64,000 nucleotides of DNA, taken from positions 1 through 64,000 of the forward strand of contig JAGLFH010000014.1 of the NCBI GenBank assembly GCA_023144635.1, in the 5' to 3' direction. Below are positions 26,372 through 33,289 of this stretch, one piece after another (the stretch's first letter is position 1; each line of letters begins with the position of its first letter). The position numbers and the translations under genes are program-made. This DNA is from Candidatus Auribacterota bacterium (GTDB lineage Bacteria > Auribacterota > JAFGBW01 > JAFGJP01). A model generated the notes under the pieces. The model had not been told where the DNA came from. It searched no databases and saw only the letters and a program-made list of their open reading frames with translations.

Positions 26372-27109
26372 ATGAATTTTAAGTTTTCAGCACTAATTAA
26401 GAAATTAATAATGAAAATAAATAAATCAATTATTCGTATTATTCTTATTTTAACTATTGGTATATGTTTTGTGCTAATTGCATATTTATCAACATTCACT
26501 AAACAGGGATTTATTCGCCAGAATGAGATCACATACACACCATCCAAAATTGTCAAAAATAATAAAAGTTCTGAACAACTTGATGAAAACGATTTTTTTA
26601 TTAAGTTAGCAAAAGCTGCTGAAGGCAGAACAAAGCATTCCATAAGATATAATCCTGCATACGTAAAAATAGCTTATCCTGGAGGAGATGTGCCTATGGA
26701 TACAGGAGTGTGTACTGATGTCGTTATTAGATCCTATCGGAAATTAGGAATAGATCTTCAGGTAAAAGTGCATGAAGATATGAAAGCAAATTTCATGAAA
26801 TATCCTAAAATGTGGCGGTTAATGAAACCCGATCCCAATATTGATCATCGACGTGTTCCTAATCTTATGACTTTCTTCAAACGACATGGGACAGTGCTTG
26901 AGAAGTCGCCTGAAGGAAATATTTATTTTCCGGGAGATATTGTTACTTGGGATCTTGGCGGCGGGGTTGCTCACATTGGCATCGTATCAACAAAAAAAGA
27001 AAAGTCACACTACTTTGTTGTCCACAATATTGGAGCGGGTCCACAACTTGAAGATGTATTGTTCAATTGGAAAATTACAGGCCACTATAGATACAAAGAG
27101 AATTTCTAA
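26372..27109 (+). CDS. DUF1287 family protein, membrane-anchored
   Basis: 245 residues. A signal anchor (IIRIILILTIGICFVLIAYL) precedes a complete DUF1287 domain with IAYPGGDVPMDTGVCTDVVI, RSYRKLGIDLQVKVHEDM, NIDHRRVPNLMTFFKR, GDIVTWDLGGGVAHIGIVS and HNIGAGPQLEDVLF. The Cys in GVCTD and the His in AHIGIV are arranged as in NlpC/P60-like cysteine hydrolases, so a wall peptidase role is likely. An alternative ATG at 26411 would remove 13 residues. Element E4 follows 29 nt after the stop. Confidence 0.85.
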   Translation: MNFKFSALIKKLIMKINKSIIRIILILTIGICFVLIAYLSTFTKQGFIRQNEITYTPSKIVKNNKSSEQLDENDFFIKLAKAAEGRTKHSIRYNPAYVKIAYPGGDVPMDTGVCTDVVIRSYRKLGIDLQVKVHEDMKANFMKYPKMWRLMKPDPNIDHRRVPNLMTFFKRHGTVLEKSPEGNIYFPGDIVTWDLGGGVAHIGIVSTKKEKSHYFVVHNIGAGPQLEDVLFNWKITGHYRYKENF

Positions 27110-27138
27110 CAAACACATAAAAAAATAAATTTGTGTTA

Positions 27139-27264
27139 TTAAGCGAGCAATGATAATGCAGCATCAAGGCGTGCGACTGAGAACTGATGAAGTCGTATTT
27201 TTTCATACGACAAAGAAGTCGCAGGGAGCGTAACGAAGTAGATGCATTATTCTTGCTTGCTTAA
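27139..27264. repeat. Hairpin repeat element E4 (126 bp) between convergent genes
   Basis: Left arm TTAAGCGAGCAATGATAATG, right arm GCATTATTCTTGCTTGCTTA plus A; the core contains GTCGTATTTTTTCATACGAC and is the reverse complement of E3's core. It supplies the TAA stop of the minus-strand gene 27261-27683. It may also act as a bidirectional transcription barrier. Confidence 0.85.
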
Positions 27265-27683
27265 TTGGTTTTGATGCAGTCTTTTATGATTACAAAATAC
27301 TCATAACCCGCATAAGCATTTCTTCTTTTTCTTTTAACTTCTAAAAAGAGCTTTAATCTATATTCGCGGGATGTGAAGTTATAAAGAAGATCAAGAACCT
27401 TTTTTTTACTTCTGCTTACCCAGAGCTTAAGAGAACTGTTTTTATTATGTGTAGAAAAACTGAAATAACTTTTACCAAGAAGAGAACTGCGGTTATTTGA
27501 AGTGTGAATATTCTCTACAATAAGATAAACTTTTTTATATTTTAATGCATCAGGGTTTGTATCTAGTTCGGCTGCAGTTATTCTTGACCACTTTTCTCCA
27601 TTATGATTTATCTCTTGAGCATAAATATTTGAGACAAAAAAAGTTGAAAATATTATTAATAAATAAAGTAACTTATTTCTCAT
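27261..27683 (-). CDS. Exported protein of unknown function
   Basis: 140 residues with a signal peptide (LLYLLIIFSTFFVSNIYAQ). The mature part is beta-rich with ALKYKKVYLIVENIHTSNN and LKLFLEVKRKRRNAYAGYEYFVI, which could be an OB-like fold, but no family is recognised. AAGGGGGCC precedes the ATG, a strong ribosome binding site of the same unusual form (AGGGGGC-TTTAA-ATG) as that of gene 55723-56277. Its TAA is part of hairpin E4. Confidence 0.7.
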   Translation of the reverse strand: MRNKLLYLLIIFSTFFVSNIYAQEINHNGEKWSRITAAELDTNPDALKYKKVYLIVENIHTSNNRSSLLGKSYFSFSTHNKNSSLKLWVSRSKKKVLDLLYNFTSREYRLKLFLEVKRKRRNAYAGYEYFVIIKDCIKTN

Positions 27684-28007
27684 TAAAGGCCCCCTTACAT
27701 TTTTGAATTATAATTTTACATTTATAGACGAAATGTGTCAATAACATATGTTTATTTGCCAGGAAAGTGTGTAACATTCAATGTGGTAGTGATTTAGGTG
27801 TATTAAATTTGTAGCTTATAACTTTCTTTCTGGCTATGGACTATTGACTCTCGACTTTGCGTGAATTGTCTGTAATATGATGAGTTCTAGCTTGTTAGGG
27901 CGTTAAAGTATGGCTTTCATGCTGATGCAATCATGTTTCTTTTTTTTACTATTATGTGCACATTAGTGCTCGATTAACGCATCACGTTTTTATTATAAAA
28001 GCCTTTC
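27684..28007. other. Non-coding region with word repeats
   Basis: Contains CTATGGACTATTGACTCTCG (27834-27853; also near 23256 and, inverted, 53391), GATTAACGCATCACG (27972) and other fragments. No gene seen. Confidence 0.5.
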
Positions 28008-28036
28008 TTGACGAAAATTATTTATGAGAGTATTAT
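28008..28036 (+). promoter_or_regulatory. Sigma70-type promoter driving the carB leader
   Basis: TTGACG (28008-28013), 17 bp, TATTAT (28031-28036). Transcription would start near 28043, about 225 nt before carB and about 100 nt before a strong terminator. Confidence 0.65.
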
Positions 28037-28042
28037 TATCGA

Positions 28043-28144
28043 ACGCAACTCTAAAGGTGTTTGAATGTTTGTTCTGCAAATACATAAATATAGAAAACAA
28101 TATTAATTTTAAAGCAATTCTTTTATAAGAATTGCTTTTTTTTT
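28043..28144 (+). ncRNA. Candidate ~100-nt small RNA or attenuator leader upstream of carB
   Basis: The segment has its own promoter and ends in a perfect 12-bp terminator, with no ORF beginning with a ribosome binding site. Either it is a free-standing small RNA or a leader whose terminator controls carB-purF. No known riboswitch or RNA family was recognised. The 5' part contains GAACGCAAC and GTTTGTTC, which could pair. Confidence 0.45.
28111..28144 (+). terminator. Strong intrinsic terminator in the carB leader
   Basis: AAAGCAATTCTT (28111-28122), loop TTAT, AAGAATTGCTTT (28127-28138), then T through 28144. It has no gene upstream on the plus strand. Confidence 0.85.
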
Positions 28145-28268
28145 GTCTGTTAATAAAGGGGGAATGAAACACTTAATCAAAAATATCAATCCAATTCATA
28201 TTTAAAAATTATTCAATTATATAAACAATTAAATATTTAATCATAATATCAGAAAGGAAGGTCGCTTT

Positions 28269-31200
28269 ATGGGGAAGATAGAAGGTATAAATAAAGTTCT
28301 AATAATCGGTTCAGGACCTATTATTATTGGTCAGGCGTGTGAATTTGACTATTCAGGAACTCAGGCGTGTAAAGCGCTTCGTTCTCTTGGATACGAAATA
28401 GTTCTTGTTAACTCGAATCCTGCGACCATTATGACAGATCCGGGAACAGCTGATTCAACTTATATAGAACCATTGAACATAGAAACTATTGAAAAAATAA
28501 TTGCAAAAGAAAGACCGGATGCGCTTTTACCAAACCTTGGAGGTCAAACCGGTCTAAACTTATCTTCTCAATTACATAGCGCAGGAATACTTGAAAAATA
28601 CGGAGTAAAAATAATAGGTGTTAATATTGATGCTATTGAAAGAGGAGAGGATCGTACTGCTTTTAAGAATACAATGACACGCCTTGGCATTGATATGCCG
28701 AGGAGCAGGTGTGTTAATTCTGTAGAAGATGCTGAAAAAGCAGCAGAAGAGATAGGTTATCCGCTTGTTGTAAGGCCAGCATATACTATGGGCGGAACCG
28801 GAGGCGGTTTTGTATATAACATAGAAGAATTACGTGCTATTGCAACACGTGGATTGGAAGCAAGTTTTGTTCATCAGATCCTTGTTGAAGAATCTGTCAT
28901 GGGCTGGGAAGAACTTGAATTAGAAGTTGTACGTGATGCAAACAATAAGATGATAACAGTTTGTTTTATTGAAAATGTAGATGCTATGGGAGTTCATACC
29001 GGAGATTCTTATTGTACTGCTCCGATGTTAACGATCTCTCCTGAGTTACAGAAACGACTTCAGGACTATTCTTACAAAGTAGTTGAAGCAATTGAAGTCA
29101 TCGGAGGCACAAATGTGCAGTTTGCGCATGATCCAAAAACAGGCCGTGTGGTTATTATTGAAATAAATCCTCGCACATCGCGCTCATCTGCTCTCGCATC
29201 AAAAGCAACAGGATTGCCTATTGCTTTAGTATCTTCTCTTTTAGCAGGCGGACTTACGATGGACGAGATTCCTTACTGGAGAGATGGGACTTTGGATAAA
29301 TATACACCGTCGGGCGATTATATAGTTGTTAAATTTGCAAGATGGGCGTTTGAAAAATTTAAAGGTGTTGAAGATAAACTTGGTACACAGATGCGCGCTG
29401 TAGGTGAAGTAATGAGCCTTGGTAAAACTTATAAGGAATCACTTCAAAAATCAATACGTTCACTTGAACAGGGATATTATGGACTTGGATTTAGAAAAGA
29501 TTTTAATAAAAGATCATTAGAAGAGCTTATGAAAATGCTTGCATATCCTACAAGTGACAGGCAGTTCATAATGTATGAAGCACTCCGAAAAGGTGCGAGT
29601 ATTAAAACGCTTCATGAAAAGACATATATTAAAGAGTGGTTCATAGAACAGATGAAAGAATTGGTTGATCTTGAAAAAGAGATTATAAGCTTTAAAGGTA
29701 AAGATCTTCCGGATGATATTTTAAGGAAGGCTAAGAAAGACGGATTTGCAGATAGGTATTTGGCATTGCTTTTGGGTGTTACTGAAAAAGACATGCGTGA
29801 AAAACGCAAAAAAATAGGTGTTTGTGAAGTATGGGATGCAGTACCTGTAAGTGGTGTAAAAGATGCTGCATACTATTATTCTACTTATAATAGGGATGAT
29901 GATAAGGTCCCTGTTAGTAATAACAAAAAAATAATGGTACTTGGCGGGGGACCTAACCGCATTGGACAGGGTATTGAATTTGATTATTGTTGTGTCCATG
30001 CTGCATTTGCTATTCGTGAAGCAGGGTATGAATCTATCATGGTTAACTGTAATCCTGAGACAGTTTCTACGGATTATGATACTTCAGATAAGCTGTATTT
30101 TGAACCATTGACAGTAGAAGATGTATTAAGTATTTATGAAAAAGAAAAGCCGGAAGGAGTAATCGTCCAGTTCGGTGGCCAGACACCTCTTAATATTGCT
30201 CGTGAACTTAGTGATGCAGGTGTTAAAATCCTAGGAACAACTGTTGATACTATAGATCTTGCAGAAGACCGTGATCTTTTCCGTAAAAAAATGAAAAAGC
30301 TTGGAATTCCTCAGCCTGAATCCGGAATGGCAAGTACAATGGAGGAAGCTTTAGCAATCGCAGAAAAAATAAAATATCCTCTTATGGTAAGGCCTTCATT
30401 TGTACTTGGCGGACGTGCTATGGAAATCGTGCTTGATGAAGGAATGCTGAGAGAATATGTTGCAAAAGCAGTCGATGTCTCACCTGAGCGACCGATACTT
30501 ATTGATAAATTTCTTGAAAATGCGATAGAGGCCGAAGCTGATGCAGTTGCTGATGGAACTGATGCTTTTGTACCTGCAGTGATGGAACACATAGAACAGG
30601 CTGGCGTTCATTCTGGTGACTCGGCATGTGTAATACCTCCTGTAAACATTCCTCAAAAACATATTGATACTATCTATGACTACACAAGAAAAATAGCAAT
30701 AGAATTCGGTGTTGTGGGATTGATGAATATACAGTATGCAATAGCTGATGATACGGTTTACATTTTGGAAGCAAATCCAAGAGCGTCAAGAACCGTTCCT
30801 CTTGTATCAAAAGTTTGTGCTATTTCAATGGCAAAATATGCAACCGAGATAATGCTGGGTAAAAAACTATCAGATATTGGGCTGAAACCAAAAGAGTTTA
30901 AACATTTTGGTGTTAAGGAATCAGTCTTCCCGTTCTATTTTTTCCCTGAAGTTGATCCTTTGCTGGGCCCGGAGATGCGCTCGACGGGCGAAGTCCTTGG
31001 AATGGCTGATTCTCCGGGACTTTCTTTCTTTAAGGCTCAGGAAGGAACTCAAACTCCTTTACCTACAGAAGGTAGTGTTTTGATTACAGTAGGAAAGAAT
31101 GATAAAAACGGTGTTTTAGATGCTGCAAAAATGTTTCAGGATATGGGCTTTAATATTATTGCAACAGAAGGAACAAAGAATTTTCTAACGGAAAACGAGG

Positions 31201-31472
31201 TAAATTCTGAATTTGTATATAAAATACAGGATGGAAGACCTCATATACTTGATGCTATAGCAAATAAAAAGATCCAGCTTGTTGTCAATACTCCAAGCGG
31301 TAAAGAATCCCAGCATGATGATTCTTATATTCGTAAAGGTGCCATCAAACATAAGATCCCTTACATTACAACAACTGCTGCAGCTTTAGCGGCAGCTAAA
31401 GGTATTCAGGCAAGAAAGCAGGGCGATGTAGGTGTAAAATCGATTCAGGAATATCATCAGGAGATAAATTAA
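28269..31472 (+). CDS. carB: Carbamoyl-phosphate synthase large subunit
   Basis: 1067 residues, the full family length, with two homologous ATP-grasp halves. The first starts KVLIIGSGPIIIGQACEFDYSG and the second KIMVLGGGPNRIGQGIEFDYCC near residue 555. Both carry EINPR/EANPR metal-site motifs (VVIIEINPRTSRSSAL and VYILEANPRASRTVPL). The C-terminal MGS-like allosteric domain is at ~940-1067. It makes carbamoyl phosphate from bicarbonate, ATP and ammonia for pyrimidines and arginine. The glutaminase subunit gene carA is not in the window. AAGGAAGG lies 8 nt before the ATG; the PurF-like gene follows 35 nt later. Confidence 0.97.
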   Translation: MGKIEGINKVLIIGSGPIIIGQACEFDYSGTQACKALRSLGYEIVLVNSNPATIMTDPGTADSTYIEPLNIETIEKIIAKERPDALLPNLGGQTGLNLSSQLHSAGILEKYGVKIIGVNIDAIERGEDRTAFKNTMTRLGIDMPRSRCVNSVEDAEKAAEEIGYPLVVRPAYTMGGTGGGFVYNIEELRAIATRGLEASFVHQILVEESVMGWEELELEVVRDANNKMITVCFIENVDAMGVHTGDSYCTAPMLTISPELQKRLQDYSYKVVEAIEVIGGTNVQFAHDPKTGRVVIIEINPRTSRSSALASKATGLPIALVSSLLAGGLTMDEIPYWRDGTLDKYTPSGDYIVVKFARWAFEKFKGVEDKLGTQMRAVGEVMSLGKTYKESLQKSIRSLEQGYYGLGFRKDFNKRSLEELMKMLAYPTSDRQFIMYEALRKGASIKTLHEKTYIKEWFIEQMKELVDLEKEIISFKGKDLPDDILRKAKKDGFADRYLALLLGVTEKDMREKRKKIGVCEVWDAVPVSGVKDAAYYYSTYNRDDDKVPVSNNKKIMVLGGGPNRIGQGIEFDYCCVHAAFAIREAGYESIMVNCNPETVSTDYDTSDKLYFEPLTVEDVLSIYEKEKPEGVIVQFGGQTPLNIARELSDAGVKILGTTVDTIDLAEDRDLFRKKMKKLGIPQPESGMASTMEEALAIAEKIKYPLMVRPSFVLGGRAMEIVLDEGMLREYVAKAVDVSPERPILIDKFLENAIEAEADAVADGTDAFVPAVMEHIEQAGVHSGDSACVIPPVNIPQKHIDTIYDYTRKIAIEFGVVGLMNIQYAIADDTVYILEANPRASRTVPLVSKVCAISMAKYATEIMLGKKLSDIGLKPKEFKHFGVKESVFPFYFFPEVDPLLGPEMRSTGEVLGMADSPGLSFFKAQEGTQTPLPTEGSVLITVGKNDKNGVLDAAKMFQDMGFNIIATEGTKNFLTENEVNSEFVYKIQDGRPHILDAIANKKIQLVVNTPSGKESQHDDSYIRKGAIKHKIPYITTTAAALAAAKGIQARKQGDVGVKSIQEYHQEIN

Positions 31473-31507
31473 ATTATATTATTAAATTCATAGAGGAGGA
31501 AAAACGT

Positions 31508-32965
31508 ATGAGCGGAATATTTGGAGTAACATCTAAACAGGATTGTATTAAAGACCTGTTTTTTGGAATAGATTATCATACACATATGGGAACTGAATAT
31601 GGAGGAATGGCTGTAATTGAAGGTGATGACTTTAGCAGGCATATTCACAATATTAGCCAGAGTCAGTTTAAATCAAAATTCTATGAAGATTATATACATA
31701 TAAAAGGTAACAGAGGTATTGGGGTCATCAGTGATTCAAACGAACAGCCTATGTATTTGAACTCTAAATTTGGACCGTTTTGTATTGTTACTGCCGGACT
31801 CATCGAGAACAAGGAAGAACTTGCTACCTATCTTATGAAAGAAGGATTATCTTTTAGTGAAGTCTGTAAAGACGGTGTTAATACAACAGAATTAATAGCT
31901 AAATTAATAAGTCAGGGAAGTAGTCTTGTAAATGGTATAGAAAAAATGTTTGAACTTATTGAAGGGTCCTGTTCTCTACTCATCTTAAATAGAGAAGGAA
32001 TATATGCTGCAAGAGACAGGCATGGATATACGCCACTTGTTGTTGGTAAAAAAGATGGTTCATGGGCTGTAACCGGTGAGACTTGTGCATTTGCAAACCT
32101 GGATTATGATGTTGTTAAATATCTTCAGCCGGGAGAGATCGTTTTATTAAACGAAAATGGTATTACGGATAAAAAGCCGGGAAGAGGCATGAATCAGATA
32201 TGTACATTTTTGTGGATATACACAGGATTTCCTGCATCGAGTTATGAAGGTGTAAATGCTGAAGTTGTAAGAGAAAGATGCGGAAGATGTTTAGCAAAAA
32301 GAGACACCGATATAGATGTTGACGTGGTCTCAGGAGTTCCTGATTCAGGAAGTGCTCATGCAATAGGCTATGCAATGGAATCAAAAAAACCATACAGAAG
32401 ACCTCTTGTTAAGTATACACCCGGATACGGCAGAAGCTACACGCCTCCCACACAGGAAACACGGGATCATATAGCAAGGATGAAGCTTATTGCTATCAAA
32501 GATATCATACATGGAAATAGGATAGTTGTATGTGAGGATTCTATAGTAAGGGGAACTCAGCTTAAGAATTTTACTGTGAAAAAATTATGGAATTGTGGAG
32601 CAAAAGAAGTACATGTAAGGCCTGCATGTCCGCCATTAATGTTTCCGTGCAAGTTTTGCCTTTCAACAAAAAGCATAAACGAACTTTCAGCAAGAAAAGC
32701 GATAAAAGCTTTAGAAGGAAGCGATATAGAAGATGTATCTGTTTATTTGGACGAAACATCAGATAAATATCAAGCTATGATAGATTGGATAGCAAGAGAT
32801 ATTGAAGTAACGACATTAAGATATCAGACTATAGATGATATGGTCGAGGCTATTGGATTGCCGCGTGAAAAACTATGCCTTTATTGCTGGAACGGTGAAT
32901 CTCTCCAAAAGGATATGAAGGCAAATGAGGCCGTATCTACAGTCGAAAAAATTATATCAGAATAA
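31508..32965 (+). CDS. PurF-like amidophosphoribosyltransferase lacking the N-terminal glutaminase cysteine
   Basis: 485 residues: an Ntn glutaminase domain (1-~220) and a phosphoribosyltransferase domain with the PRPP loop IVVCEDSIVRGTQ (~339-351). The cysteines that bind a 4Fe-4S cluster in Bacillus-type PurF seem conserved: ICTFLWI, MFPCKF and LCLYCWN. However, the protein begins MSGIFGV instead of MCGIFG(I/V): the catalytic Cys at position 2 is Ser. The start is secure (AGGAGG 9 nt upstream). The enzyme may use free ammonia, or be a paralogue with another role; I recall related proteins with MGG at this place in other anaerobes. Likely co-transcribed with carB. Confidence 0.85.
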   Translation: MSGIFGVTSKQDCIKDLFFGIDYHTHMGTEYGGMAVIEGDDFSRHIHNISQSQFKSKFYEDYIHIKGNRGIGVISDSNEQPMYLNSKFGPFCIVTAGLIENKEELATYLMKEGLSFSEVCKDGVNTTELIAKLISQGSSLVNGIEKMFELIEGSCSLLILNREGIYAARDRHGYTPLVVGKKDGSWAVTGETCAFANLDYDVVKYLQPGEIVLLNENGITDKKPGRGMNQICTFLWIYTGFPASSYEGVNAEVVRERCGRCLAKRDTDIDVDVVSGVPDSGSAHAIGYAMESKKPYRRPLVKYTPGYGRSYTPPTQETRDHIARMKLIAIKDIIHGNRIVVCEDSIVRGTQLKNFTVKKLWNCGAKEVHVRPACPPLMFPCKFCLSTKSINELSARKAIKALEGSDIEDVSVYLDETSDKYQAMIDWIARDIEVTTLRYQTIDDMVEAIGLPREKLCLYCWNGESLQKDMKANEAVSTVEKIISE

Positions 32966-33011
32966 TGTTTGAAGTGTGCGAAGAAACAAGAAAAGCAATT
33001 TAGCCACTAAG

Positions 33012-33045
33012 AAAAACGCAGGAGAAAACCGTCTGCGTTTTTTTT
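33012..33045 (+). terminator. Intrinsic terminator after the PurF-like gene
   Basis: AAAAACGCAG (33012-33021) and CTGCGTTTTT (33033-33042) form a perfect 10-bp stem followed by T's. It is also a word repeat: the TTAGCCACTAAGAAAAACGC stretch recurs inverted near 56353-56382. Confidence 0.8.
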
Positions 33046-33140
33046 GTTAAAGGAAGAAAAATAAAACGCTAGGTACTTTCCCATTCTTTGCGTACATTTT
33101 TCCCGTTTTGATTAGGGCCGTACACAAAGGACATTGGCAG

Positions 33141-33168
33141 CGGTCACAGCACGCTGTGACCCTACGGG
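33141..33168. repeat. REP-like hairpin, copy G
   Basis: GGTCACAGC-AC-GCTGTGACC, a perfect 9-bp stem, followed by CTACGGG. Read on the minus strand it has the CGTAGGG left frame of the family; the GTGTAAA flank is not preserved. Confidence 0.65.
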
Positions 33169-33289
33169 TTTATTATAGAAGCTTTTAGAAACTTGACATA
33201 AAGCAGATAGCGTCTATCATAAAATAATATATATGGAAGAATTTAAAAATTAATATATTTAAAATCAGATAAAATAAACGGGGATAAAA

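Noticed and set aside
10742-27264. Hairpin elements as integron attC sites, since they follow stop codons
   Set aside because: Ends read TTAAGC...GCTTAA, not RYYYAAC...GTTRRRY; the arms pair without the asymmetric bulges of attC, and no integron integrase is present. Placement alone is not enough.
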